DNA of 64,000 nt from Chloroflexi bacterium 54-19 (lineage in GTDB: Bacteria; Chloroflexota; Chloroflexia; Chloroheliales; Chloroheliaceae). The translations under genes and the position numbers were made by a program. The DNA is taken from positions 1 to 64,000 of the forward strand of contig MKTJ01000038.1 in assembly GCA_001898225.1 (NCBI GenBank), given 5' to 3'. Under the pieces are notes generated by a model. That model was not told the origin of the DNA. It searched no databases and was given only the letters and a program-made list of their open reading frames with translations. Shown here one piece after another: positions 1 through 8,232 of the stretch (position 1 is its first letter; each line of letters opens with the position of its first letter).

Positions 1-119
1 AAAGATCTTCGCTAGTTCAAACTAGCAACATTGGTTAAATAACTACTAACCACTTACCACAAAAGACTAACATTTACTTCGTAGAACAAACTCGGAACTA
101 ATCCAGAAGGAAATCTTGT
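1..119. other. Upstream region of the aldehyde dehydrogenase gene
   Basis: AT-rich non-coding leader. The only clear signal is a purine-rich ribosome binding site (AGAAGGAAA) about 6 bases before the ATG at 120. No convincing promoter hexamers were identified. Confidence 0.4.
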
Positions 120-1652
120 ATGGACACCCTCGAAAAATCTACTTCCCCCGCTACAACCAACCCTTCTTCCGGCGCGACCTTCAAGGTCTATAACCCGGCG
201 ACCGGCGAGCAACTGGCCGAACTACCCGTCATGACCCCGGACCAGGTCGAGCAAGCCGTCCGGCGGGCCGGGACCGCCCAGAAGGAATGGGCCGCCCTCA
301 GTTTTAACGAGCGCCGCAAAGTTATGTTGCGCTGGCGGAGCAAACTGGTCGCGAACAAAGAAAAAATTGTCGAAACGCTGGTGGCCGAGAACGGCAAACC
401 GCCCCTGGAAGCGCTCATGGAGCTGTTCTACCTGGCCGACGTTATCGGTTACTACTGCGCCCAGGCCCCCCGTTTCCTCAAAGGCTATAAGGTGCCCTTG
501 CATCTCCTCAAGACCAAACGGGCCCGCGTGGTTTATCACCCGGTCGGCGTCGTAGGGGTGATTTCGCCCTGGAATTTTCCGCTCCTGCTGGGGTTTGGGG
601 ATGCCCTGGCCGCGCTGGTCGCCGGGAACGCCGTTGTCGTCAAACCGTCGGAGGTAACGCCGCTTTCAGCCTTGCGGCTGGTGGAACTGGCCGAGGGAGT
701 CGGCTTTCCGCCGGGCCTGTTGCAGGTCGTGACCGGGTGGGGCGAGACCGGCGGGAGCCTGGTCGATAACGCCGACCTGATAGCTTTCACCGGGGGCACC
801 AACACCGGCAAGAAAGTGATGGAGCGGGCCAGCCGCCGCCTGGTGCCGGTCCTGCTCGAACTCGGCGGCAAAGACCCCATGATTGTCCTCAAGGACGCCG
901 ACCTGGACCGGGCGGCGCGGGGCGCGGTAGCCGGGGCCTTCTTCAATAGCGGGCAGGTCTGTATCTCGGTCGAGAAACTTTTCGTGGAAGCGCCGGTCTA
1001 CGATGTTTTCGTGGCGAAAGTGGTCGAGCAGGTCAAGCGGTTGCGGCTTGGGAGCCCGGCGGGCGACCCTTCCAATAGGGACCTCGGCCCGATGACTTAC
1101 CAGGGGCAACTCGACATCGTGGAGCAGCAGGTGGCCGATGCCAGGGTCAAGGGCGCCCATATCCTGACCGGGGGCAAACGGGGCGAGGGCCTTTTTTACG
1201 AGCCGACCGTCCTGACCAACGTCACGCCGGATATGCTGGTGATGCGCGAAGAAACATTTGGCCCCCTTCTCCCGATTATAAAGGTGAAGGATGCCGATGA
1301 AGCCCTGCGGCTGGCGAACGCCTCCAATTTTGGCCTTTCTTCGAGCATCTGGACGGGCGATACTTCCAGGGGCGAGGCGCTGGCCCAAAAACTCGAAGCC
1401 GGTTCGACCTGTGTCAACGATGTTTTTATAAACTATATTCTGCCGGAAGTGCCTTTTGGTGGGATAAAAGATAGCGGGTTGGGCTACCGCCACGGTGGGG
1501 CGGACAGCCTGCGCAAGTTTTGCCGTCCCCAGACCATCCTGACCGACCGCTTTGGCCTTAAAAGCGAGCCAATCTGGTTGCCCTATGGCAAAAAGGTTCC
1601 GAAATTGCTGGGTTTTGCCCTCAATTTGATGTACAAACGGAAGTACTCCTGA
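120..1652 (+). CDS. Aldehyde dehydrogenase family protein
   Basis: NAD(P)-dependent oxidation of an aldehyde to a carboxylic acid; the substrate cannot be told from sequence. The 510-residue protein covers the whole ALDH fold. Visible motifs are PWNFP (N152 of the oxyanion hole), FTGG of the Rossmann fold, LELGGKDP with general base E247, FNSGQVC with catalytic C281, and EETFGP. The C-terminal tail after about residue 470 (SEPIWLPYGKKVPKLLGFALNLMYKR) is hydrophobic and basic, as in ALDH3-like or membrane-associated members, which may point to fatty or aromatic aldehydes (inference). The start is set by AGAAGGAAA upstream. It stands alone, convergent with the next gene. Confidence 0.93.
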   Translation: MDTLEKSTSPATTNPSSGATFKVYNPATGEQLAELPVMTPDQVEQAVRRAGTAQKEWAALSFNERRKVMLRWRSKLVANKEKIVETLVAENGKPPLEALMELFYLADVIGYYCAQAPRFLKGYKVPLHLLKTKRARVVYHPVGVVGVISPWNFPLLLGFGDALAALVAGNAVVVKPSEVTPLSALRLVELAEGVGFPPGLLQVVTGWGETGGSLVDNADLIAFTGGTNTGKKVMERASRRLVPVLLELGGKDPMIVLKDADLDRAARGAVAGAFFNSGQVCISVEKLFVEAPVYDVFVAKVVEQVKRLRLGSPAGDPSNRDLGPMTYQGQLDIVEQQVADARVKGAHILTGGKRGEGLFYEPTVLTNVTPDMLVMREETFGPLLPIIKVKDADEALRLANASNFGLSSSIWTGDTSRGEALAQKLEAGSTCVNDVFINYILPEVPFGGIKDSGLGYRHGGADSLRKFCRPQTILTDRFGLKSEPIWLPYGKKVPKLLGFALNLMYKRKYS

Positions 1653-1716
1653 ATCGTAGTAAAAATTGGTGGGGTCAAATCGGTTTTTTTAGTCACAAAA
1701 AGTTGATTTTCTGGTA

Positions 1717-2289
1717 TTATGAACGTGGAGATTTTAATTCGGTGGAAGTCCACCGGCTCGCCCCGGTTTTTACCAGGAATTGGTCTAAATCTTCTACCAG
1801 GGCCACGTTTTTATCCTGGCTCACCACGACGACTTGCGTCCCCGGCGCCAGTTGGCGGCCATCGGCGGCGCGGGCCGGGACGGCAAAGTGGACGCCCTGC
1901 GAGTAAAAGACAATCTCGCTCTGGCCGTTCTCAAGTTGCCGGACCGTCGCGACGGTGCCTTTAAGGGCGGTTTCGCCCCCGTTTCTCCTGAAAACCTGGC
2001 GCGAGGCGTACAGCCAGATCATGGCGTACCCGGCCAGGCCGAGCAGGATAGCCAGGAGCAAGGTCAGTTCCTCGCTGATTTTGAGAGAGCGAAAGATAAA
2101 ACCCGCCGCGCCGAACCAGGTTAGCAAGACTGCGCTGGCGTTGAAGTTTAGCCAGGAGTTGAATTTTCGTTCGGTGGGTTGGGATAGGACCCGGTTGAAC
2201 CTTGCCAGGCAGCTCATCAAAAATGCGCTGACGGTAAAGGTTAGTCCGATAATAAAACTTGCCAGGTAAAGAAAGGTGAGCCAGCCCAT
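1717..2289 (-). CDS. Small membrane protein with C-terminal OB-like (NfeD/YqiJ-like) domain
   Basis: About 190 residues. Three hydrophobic segments (roughly residues 4-25, 52-68 and 75-92) precede a soluble C-terminal half with the pattern GTVATVRQL..GQSEIVF...VPARA..G..LAPGTQVVVV, which resembles the OB-fold tails of NfeD/YqiJ proteins linked to membrane microdomain proteins. I see no Ser protease domain. ATG at 2289 was chosen because GGAGG lies 10 bases upstream; a TTG at 2295 is the alternative. Family assignment is by pattern only; no flotillin gene is adjacent. Confidence 0.6.
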   Translation of the reverse strand: MGWLTFLYLASFIIGLTFTVSAFLMSCLARFNRVLSQPTERKFNSWLNFNASAVLLTWFGAAGFIFRSLKISEELTLLLAILLGLAGYAMIWLYASRQVFRRNGGETALKGTVATVRQLENGQSEIVFYSQGVHFAVPARAADGRQLAPGTQVVVVSQDKNVALVEDLDQFLVKTGASRWTSTELKSPRS

Positions 2290-2733
2290 CGCCAAAAAGC
2301 CTCCAAAATCCGTTTATTCTATAAGCAGCGCCACTAAATGGCTTTCAAAAAGATACGTTAGGTGCGAATCCAAAGTTTCATATGATAGAATGGCGTTAGA
2401 TTTAAAACAAGAGCGTATGAAAACGATACCACTTTTGAAAACTGCTTAAAAATTCGTTAAAAAATTTGCACACAATTTCGAAAAAAGTGGTAAAATCAAC
2501 GTTAATAAATTCGACGCAACTTTTGTAGGAAATAAACATTTAAAAGTTAAACAATCAATTAACCGGTGAGATAAACGGCAGATAAGATGAGTTTCTTCGG
2601 AAAATATCCTCTCTATCTTTTCTCTCCAATCTCCATCCCAGGCCGTGAGCAGCGGCCAGACAGAGAGCCTCGAATTTGTTCGTTGAGCAGGCGAACAAGT
2701 TACGGGGTTCTCCTATTTTATATTCCTTTTTTA

Positions 2734-2802
2734 GTAGCCAGAGGTCAGAAGGCAGAGGGCAGAAGCCAGAGGTCAGAGGGCAGAAGGCAGAAGTCAGAGG
2801 GG
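2734..2802 (+). repeat. Heptamer tandem array (GGCAGAG/GTCAGAG units)
   Basis: Nine to ten tandem 7-bp units of consensus GNCAGWR, for example GGCAGAG, GGCAGAA, GTCAGAG and GCCAGAG. It faces the reverse-complement array at 2983-3090, so the pair forms a potential long hairpin around a 180-bp centre. Confidence 0.85.
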
Positions 2803-2982
2803 ACCGGGAAGTTTGGCATGTGCCAAGTGTGTTATTAGCCCCTGGAACCTGTGCCCTTGAGGCGGCCTGGATTCCTCCACTTTGGTCACGCCTTTAAGGT
2901 GTGATAAGCGTAGGAGGTCGGAATGACAATACAAAAACCGAGATTTCTCGCCTACACTCGCGCCCGCAGGGTGAAAAACCAC

Positions 2983-3090
2983 TAAACACTAAACACTAAA
3001 CACTAAAAACTGCCTTCTGCCCTCTGCCTACTGACTACTGTCCTCTGACTTCTGCCCTCTGCCTACTGTCCTCTGACTACTGCCTTCTGC
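2983..3090 (-). repeat. Heptamer tandem array, TAAACAC then TGCCTTC-type units in one register
   Basis: Fifteen uninterrupted 7-bp units: three TAAACAC, one TAAAAAC, then TGCCTTC, TGCCCTC, TGCCTAC, TGACTAC, TGTCCTC and so on, ending with a partial TGC that forms part of the extended -10 at 3088-3096. The A-rich and the C/T-rich unit types share the same phase. Confidence 0.9.
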
Positions 3091-3096
3091 TATAAT
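3088..3096 (+). promoter_or_regulatory. Extended -10 promoter element (TGCTATAAT)
   Basis: A perfect TG-N-TATAAT lies 43 bases before the ATG of the HExxH lipoprotein gene. No good -35 is visible; the upstream bases belong to the heptamer array, as does the TG of the extended motif. Confidence 0.6.
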
Positions 3097-3138
3097 CAAA
3101 CCTACCGGCTAAAACAAGACAGGAGTAAAAGCACTTTT

Positions 3139-4731
3139 ATGTTTAAATCGAACGGCTTCGAAAAGAAACGACCCCGAAAACATCTTCTAAGACTGACCGC
3201 CGTCCTCTGGCTGGCCCTGGGCCTTTTGCTGACGGCCTGCGCCGAACAAAATACCCCGATTAGCCTGGGCCTGGCGACGACCGCCCCCGCCACGACTGCC
3301 CCGGCGACCACCTCGGCCAGCGCGACGACCTCCGCCGCGACTACAACGGCCACCGGGACCACCGCCGCCGCGACCACCGCGCCCGCTGCTACTGCGCCCA
3401 ACGCTACGACCGCCGCGCCCGGCACCACCAGTGGCACCACCAGTGGTACCACGGCGGCGGGTAGCCCTGCCGCTACCGGTGGCGCCAGTAGCGATGTGCC
3501 GACGGTCAAGGTGCCCGACTCGGCCCGGCAGCAAATCCAGACGATTATCAGCCAGACCGAAAAGACCCGTAACCTGACCTTCAAGACCCCGGTCGAGACC
3601 AACTTTATGACCAGGGCCGACCTCACCAAGTACCAGACGGACGAGTTTTACAAGGATAACCCGACCGAGAATGTCACCCGCGACGAAAAGATTTTGAAGG
3701 CGTTCGGTTTTGCCCCGAAAAGTTTTAGCTACGCCCAGACCTATATCGACCTGCTGAACGAGCAGGTTATCGGTTTTTATGACCCGCGCACCAAGAAACT
3801 CTACATCGTTTCCGATACCGACCCCAGCAAGGTAGACGCCCTCTCCAGGTTTACCGCCGAACACGAATTGACCCACGCTTTGCAGGACCAGTATTTCGAC
3901 CTGCAGAAGTTCAGCCCCGAACGCCAGCCCTCCGACCAGGAATGGAGCGACGACGCCAGCGTGGCTAAACTGGCCCTGATTGAGGGGGACGCGGTCCAAT
4001 CGCAGTTGAACTGGATTGCGGGCGGTAACATGAACCAGACCGATCTGCAAGAGTTGATTAAAAGCAGCCAGGATTCGAGCAGCAAGGTGCTGGATAACGC
4101 CCCTCTGATTCTGAGCGAAAGCCTCTTGTTCCCCTATAACGAGGGTAACGCCTTTGTGAAGGCCCTCTACGACAAGGGCGGCTGGGACATGGTGAACAAG
4201 GCTTTCACCGATTATCCGCCTAAATCCACCAGCCAGGTTTTACACTTTACCAAGTACCAGAACAAGGTCGAGCCGGTAAAAGTCACGCTGCCCTCGATGG
4301 TGGACGTGCTGGGTAGCGGCTGGAAATCGCTCGACATCAACACGAACGGCGAACTTTCCAGCCGCATCTGGCTTCAGACCGGCATGGCAAACCCCAAAGA
4401 TGCCGCGGCCAAGACCCAGGCTACCAACGCTGTCAAGGGCTGGGCCGGGGACCGCTACCAGGCCCTCGAAAACGGCCAGGGGCAGACCGGGTTTGTCTGG
4501 CTGACCCAGTGGGAGAGCGATAGCGCGGCCACCGATTTCTATACCGCCGCTTCGGGAAGCATGCCTCGTCTCTTTAACCTGAACGGCAGCGGGACCGGCA
4601 CCGACCTCAAAAAAAGCTGGTCCACCGCCGACCAGGATTTAACGCTCGTCCGCAAGGGCAACCAGGTCCTGGTGGTGGCGTTACCCAAGGGCGCGGGCGT
4701 GGATAAAGTCACGGCCAGGCTCGGTTTTTAG
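3139..4731 (+). CDS. Lipoprotein with zinc-metalloprotease-like HExxH domain
   Basis: A 530-residue exported lipoprotein. A hydrophobic leader ends in the lipobox LLTAC (C34). It is followed by a long Thr/Ala-rich linker (about 50-120) and a globular domain. The domain has HELTH (H242, E243, H246) with a glutamate 36 residues on in EGDA (E282), the arrangement of a gluzincin-type zinc site. The context AEHELTHALQDQ...EGDAVQ suggests a real metallopeptidase, although the substrate is unknown and activity is inference. It stands alone, with an extended -10 upstream and a bidirectional hairpin downstream. The linker explains the antisense open frames across 3102-4050. Confidence 0.85.
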   Translation: MFKSNGFEKKRPRKHLLRLTAVLWLALGLLLTACAEQNTPISLGLATTAPATTAPATTSASATTSAATTTATGTTAAATTAPAATAPNATTAAPGTTSGTTSGTTAAGSPAATGGASSDVPTVKVPDSARQQIQTIISQTEKTRNLTFKTPVETNFMTRADLTKYQTDEFYKDNPTENVTRDEKILKAFGFAPKSFSYAQTYIDLLNEQVIGFYDPRTKKLYIVSDTDPSKVDALSRFTAEHELTHALQDQYFDLQKFSPERQPSDQEWSDDASVAKLALIEGDAVQSQLNWIAGGNMNQTDLQELIKSSQDSSSKVLDNAPLILSESLLFPYNEGNAFVKALYDKGGWDMVNKAFTDYPPKSTSQVLHFTKYQNKVEPVKVTLPSMVDVLGSGWKSLDINTNGELSSRIWLQTGMANPKDAAAKTQATNAVKGWAGDRYQALENGQGQTGFVWLTQWESDSAATDFYTAASGSMPRLFNLNGSGTGTDLKKSWSTADQDLTLVRKGNQVLVVALPKGAGVDKVTARLGF

Positions 4732-4749
4732 CTAGCCTGTAAAGTAAGC

Positions 4750-4915
4750 CCTGTCATTCCGTGCCGAAGGCACGGAATCTCCGGTCCGTTGGACAATGAG
4801 TGTGCTTTAGCCCAACGGGTCGGCGGGTACCCACTGGGTGCCTTCACTTCGTTCACGCCCGAAGGGTTTGACATAGTTAGGGTCTTTATCCGTACCCGGT
4901 ATAAATCCAAATGTA
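4750..4915 (+). repeat. Interspersed GTCATTCCG repeat fragment with hairpin
   Basis: Begins GTCATTCCG and forms a perfect 10-bp stem (ATTCCGTGCC, loop GAA, GGCACGGAAT; 4754-4776), followed by CTCCGGTCCGTTGGACAAT, a phrase found in other gaps of this window. Bases 4841-4905 closely match 47969-48035. Confidence 0.75.
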
Positions 4916-4944
4916 GCCGGGTTTTAACAACCAGGGAATATAAA

Positions 4945-4990
4945 AAGTTAAAAAAGAAGCCGCCGGGCTGGCAGCTTCTTTTTCTTTTGT
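4945..4990. terminator. Bidirectional intrinsic terminator
   Basis: Stem GAAGC-C-GCC, loop, GGC-A-GCTTC (4956-4978), with an A-run on the left and a T-run on the right. It serves the convergent genes ending at 4731 (+) and 5031 (-). Confidence 0.75.
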
Positions 4991-5030
4991 GTAGCTTAAC
5001 TTCTTAGCCTGACTTCGAGTTTACCGGGTG

Positions 5031-6887
5031 TTACTGGGTAACCGGGAAGTAGATGTAGACGACCGACTGGCTCTCGGTGGTGGTCTGGTGAGTGGCCGAA
5101 CCAATCGAGTAAAGCTTGGCTAGTTTGTCGGTGACGGCCTTGACTTCATTGGCAGTCGCACCGGCAGGCAGGTTCGCCGTCGCCAGTTTGATTACCGGCT
5201 GGATGTCCAGGAAGAAATAGCCGCTGTTGTCGCCGGGCAGGTTCGCTTTGACCTTGGTGAAGTTCGCCGCGTTCGCGCCGTTGGTGAAGTTTTTGCCGCC
5301 GGTCGCCGCCGTAATCAGGCCCGCGGTGGTGTCGTCACCCAGGCTGAAGAAGGCGTAGTTGCCCGCGATACCGATGTTGGCGGTCACGGTAGCCTGCGAC
5401 TGGGTGTCGCTAACCTGGGCCGTCTTGAAGGTGGTCGAGCCGACCGTCTTGCTGGTCCAGGTCACTTTGCCGCTGGCGTTCTTTGCGATAGCGTCGGCGA
5501 TTTTGTCCAGTTTGGCCTGGGTGCCCGCCGTGTCGCTCGTTTCGGTCAGTAAGCCAAAGCCGACCGGGACGTTTTTGTTATTCGGTTCCGGCGTGACGAA
5601 CAGGCCGTACTCGCCGCTAAACAGGCTGACAATGTCGTTTTTGACGCTCAGACCGGTCTGCTGCTCGAACTGGGTGATGGACTTGTCGAAGTCCACCCCG
5701 GAGGTGCTGCCCGCCGATTTGAGGGTCGAGACAAAGAGGTCGTAGGCGCTGGCACCGTCCCGGCTGTTCATAAAGGCCAGGGTCGATTCGGGCAGGGCGT
5801 TAAGCAACTTGTTCGGGTTCGCGCCCTTCTTCAACATATCGGCGATCGCGGTCGGGGTCTTATCGGCCAGGATGGTCTGGTAAGAGTCGATGCGGAAGCC
5901 CTCGGCGGCGGTCGAGAAGGCCACGCCAACGCTGCCGGTATAGTCGAGGCTGGTTGTGTCGAGGGTGGCAAGCGCGCTCTTGACCTGCGGGTTGTTGGTA
6001 ACCGTCTTGATGATGGTCTGGTAATCGAGGTACGCGAAGGTCAGGTTATCGGCGGGCAATTTGCTGGCAACAGTTTTGAAGTCGGCTTTACCGGCCAGGC
6101 TCTTGGCGGCGTCCTGGTCGAACGCGCCTTTAACCAGGGCCGGGCCACCACCGATAAAGAGTTTGTCTTTGCTCACACCGGCTACCACTTCCGCGATACC
6201 CAGGTTGAAGGTGTAGAAGGTGGCGTCTTTGTAGGTCTCTTTGGTCGGCGCGGCCAGGCCGGACCCGGCCAGTTTGGTCCCAAGTTTGTTGATAAAGGCC
6301 TCGGCGGCGGCCTGGTCTTTAACCGTCGCGCCAATCAAGAGCGGCAATTCGGTGCTCTGGCTGGTGGTCGCGGCACTCGTAGTGGTGGCGGTAGTGGCAT
6401 CGGCGGTAGCCGGGGCGGTACCTAACTGGTTGCTAACGGTGCCTACGGAAGCGCCGGTCACGCCGCCTACCAGGTTGACCACCGCGTTAACATCGGTCAG
6501 ACCCAGGTCGAGTTCCCCGCCAATCCAGGGCTTAATATCGCCATCGTAGGTGCCGATTTGAGCCAGGGCCAGGAGGTCCGCGTTCTGGGTGACCATTTTA
6601 ACTTCGGGAATCTGGGCCAGGTAGTCGACAATTTTCTGCCAGCTTTTAATCTGCCCGCTGGCGGTGTCGGTATTGATTGAAATAAAAAGAGCGGTGCTAT
6701 CCGGGTAGTTAGCGGCTAAAGTCGTTTTAGCGCCTGCGGGGACCGATATGCCACTGTTGGGAGTGGGCGAAGCGGTGGGCGCGGGCGGCGGGCTGGTGGG
6801 GGTATTATCGCCACAGGCGGCTAAAAACACGGTTAAAGATAGCAAGGCTACTACTAGAAAGTTCCATTTGGACAGGTGTTTCAACAT
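5031..6887 (-). CDS. DUF3352-type lipoprotein
   Basis: A 618-residue secreted lipoprotein. The start was placed at 6887 because AAGGAAGGA lies 7 bases upstream and the leader that follows (LVVALLSLTVFLAACGDN) has a lipobox cysteine; the open frame extends upstream but without a signal. After a Pro/Thr-rich linker the mature part begins YPDSTALFISINTDTASGQIKSW, the hallmark start of DUF3352 proteins. The rest has repeated TFAYLDYQ / AFMNSRDG / GYFFLDIQP-type beta-strand segments. The function of DUF3352 is unknown. Single gene. Confidence 0.85.
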   Translation of the reverse strand: MLKHLSKWNFLVVALLSLTVFLAACGDNTPTSPPPAPTASPTPNSGISVPAGAKTTLAANYPDSTALFISINTDTASGQIKSWQKIVDYLAQIPEVKMVTQNADLLALAQIGTYDGDIKPWIGGELDLGLTDVNAVVNLVGGVTGASVGTVSNQLGTAPATADATTATTTSAATTSQSTELPLLIGATVKDQAAAEAFINKLGTKLAGSGLAAPTKETYKDATFYTFNLGIAEVVAGVSKDKLFIGGGPALVKGAFDQDAAKSLAGKADFKTVASKLPADNLTFAYLDYQTIIKTVTNNPQVKSALATLDTTSLDYTGSVGVAFSTAAEGFRIDSYQTILADKTPTAIADMLKKGANPNKLLNALPESTLAFMNSRDGASAYDLFVSTLKSAGSTSGVDFDKSITQFEQQTGLSVKNDIVSLFSGEYGLFVTPEPNNKNVPVGFGLLTETSDTAGTQAKLDKIADAIAKNASGKVTWTSKTVGSTTFKTAQVSDTQSQATVTANIGIAGNYAFFSLGDDTTAGLITAATGGKNFTNGANAANFTKVKANLPGDNSGYFFLDIQPVIKLATANLPAGATANEVKAVTDKLAKLYSIGSATHQTTTESQSVVYIYFPVTQ

Positions 6888-7100
6888 CAGAGTCCTTCCT
6901 TTGCCAAAGCCGGGAAATACGGACTTCGGGAGATAGTTTCCATAAAAAGGGCAATAAGTAGTTCGAACAGACCGATAAGACCAGACCAATTATACAACCA
7001 GGGTTATTAAAAGTACGTTAAACAGATCACATTTGTTCCCCTGAATTTCGGCTCGTTGCGGGCGCGAGGCCAAAAACAGGACTTTTTTCTGCCTGTTTCT

Positions 7101-7137
7101 ACAAAAAAATCGGCCCGAATCTTTGGGATTCGAGCCT
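7101..7137 (-). terminator. Intrinsic terminator of the CBS-pair gene
   Basis: Hairpin GGC-C-CGAATC / GATTCG-A-GCC (7112-7136), followed on the minus strand by a seven-T run. Confidence 0.8.
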
Positions 7138-7187
7138 GATTTATTGTTAAACTTCGTTCCGAGAAGCGGTTTAAGCCTGGGCTAAGC

Positions 7188-7673
7188 CTAAGCTTCGTTC
7201 TGGATACTCCGGTCCATCTCGGAAGGCTGGGAAATGCCGGTCAGGGCTTCGCCTGCTTCGTCCTGGCTGGACGGGTCAACCGCCACGTCACCCAGGGCCA
7301 GGATACCGACCAGTTTATGGCCTTCTACCACCGGTAAACGCCGGACCTGGTGCTGGCTCATCACGGCGGAAGCCTCGTCAATAGTCTGGTCGGGCCGGAC
7401 CGTCACCGGGTCCGCGGTCATGACTTCCTTGACCATCACGTCGTCGGCGCTGATACCGTCCGCCGCGACCCGGATAGTGATGTCGCGGTCGGTCACGATA
7501 CCGACCAGTTCCTGGCGGTCGACTACCGGCAACGAGCCGACATTGGCGTCACGCATCTGGCGGGCCGCTTCCCCGGCTTTGGTGGACGGGTTGACCGTAT
7601 CCACGTCGGTTGTCATCACATCGCGCACCTTGTCGCTGCCCTTGTATGATTGTTTAGCTTTATTACCTGTCAA
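7188..7673 (-). CDS. Tandem CBS-domain protein
   Basis: About 161 residues with two CBS motifs: KVRDVMTTDVDTVNP...VGIVTDRDI and VKEVMTADPVTVRP...LVGILALGDVA. Together they form one Bateman module that usually binds adenine nucleotides. There is no fused enzyme domain, so it is probably a stand-alone sensor or regulator. The start is uncertain: the 5' end carries a duplicated GAAAGGAGTATGG, and the inner copy puts AAGGAG 8 bases before a TTG at 7673, while the ATG at 7697 has its AAGGAG only 1 base away. I chose the TTG. The C-terminus is acidic. Confidence 0.82.
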   Translation of the reverse strand: MTGNKAKQSYKGSDKVRDVMTTDVDTVNPSTKAGEAARQMRDANVGSLPVVDRQELVGIVTDRDITIRVAADGISADDVMVKEVMTADPVTVRPDQTIDEASAVMSQHQVRRLPVVEGHKLVGILALGDVAVDPSSQDEAGEALTGISQPSEMDRSIQNEA

Positions 7674-7766
7674 TTTCCATACTCCTTTCGTTACCATACT
7701 CCTTTCGCACCATCTGGTTCTGGTAGGGTAAAAAGCAAGAGCCGTGCCCCGGCGGTCCGCCCCCAA

Positions 7767-8232
7767 CGGACTGCCCCCTAAAATGGTACAATGCGTCGGG
7801 CGTGAGAAAGTGTTTAGTGTTTAGTAGTCAGAGGGCAGAAGGCAGAGGGCAGAAGGCAGAGGGCAGAAGGCAGAGGGCAGAAGGCAGAAGGCAGAAGTCA
7901 GAAGGCAGAAGGCAGAAGGCAGAAGGCAGAAGGCAGAAGGCAGAGGGCAGAAGTCAGAAGGCAGAGGGCAGAGGGCAGATTGTCATTCTGACCACACCTG
8001 AGAGCGTTTCCGGTCCGTTGGACCATAGCACAGCCTTACGAAATGTCACACCCTCCGGGCGCGAGGGAACCGAGGAATCTTGGGCACCCACGTGTGGGTA
8101 CCGTTGGACGATAGCACGGTCGTACCTGGGGGAATCCGGGGTACCCGTACCCAATGGGCACGGGTCGCGGTGGACCATAGTACGGTCGTTTTTACAGAAT
8201 ATTGTTATTAGAAGGTAAGTAGAGGGGAAGAA
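7767..8232. other. Repeat-filled intergenic region
   Basis: No gene seen. It holds the long forward heptamer array (7809-7979) and then a fragment of the GTCATTCTG family (7980-8200) with the phrases CCGGTCCGTTGGACCATAG and GAGGAATCTTGGGCACCC and the perfect inverted repeat ACCCAC-GT-GTGGGT. Confidence 0.7.
7809..7979 (+). repeat. Long heptamer tandem array
   Basis: Starts with TTAGTGT-type units (reverse complement of the TAAACAC type) and continues as about 22 GGCAGAG/GGCAGAA/GTCAGAA units in the same 7-bp period. Open reading through it is an artefact. Confidence 0.9.

Larger units (their letters stand above)
2290..3138. other. 850-bp gene-free region with an inverted pair of heptamer arrays
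   Basis: The first 300 bases are AT-rich with no recognised gene. Then come a forward GGCAGAG-type array (2734-2802), a fragment of the GGAATGACA repeat family (about 2868-2935) and a reverse-oriented array (2983-3090) that runs into a TGCTATAAT extended -10. Short open frames across the arrays are translations of tandem repeat and are not genes. Confidence 0.7.

Noticed and set aside
666..1493. 275-codon antisense frame inside the aldehyde dehydrogenase gene
   Set aside because: Shadow of a GC-rich coding strand; the sense protein is complete and well conserved.
2440..2520. Replication-origin-like AT-rich stretch
   Set aside because: No cluster of DnaA boxes (TTATCCACA-like) and no dnaA/dnaN neighbours.
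2587..2897. Open frames of 73-83 codons
   Set aside because: They run through the heptamer array, with no homology pattern and no RBS.
3187..4050. 287-codon antisense frame over the Thr/Ala linker
   Set aside because: Low-complexity complement of Ala/Thr codons, giving an Arg/Gly-rich nonsense product.
7802..8218. 138-codon open frame across the repeat array
   Set aside because: It is a translation of GGCAGAG heptamers (7 bp is not a multiple of 3, yet there are no stops in that frame) and repeat fragments, with no RBS or domain.
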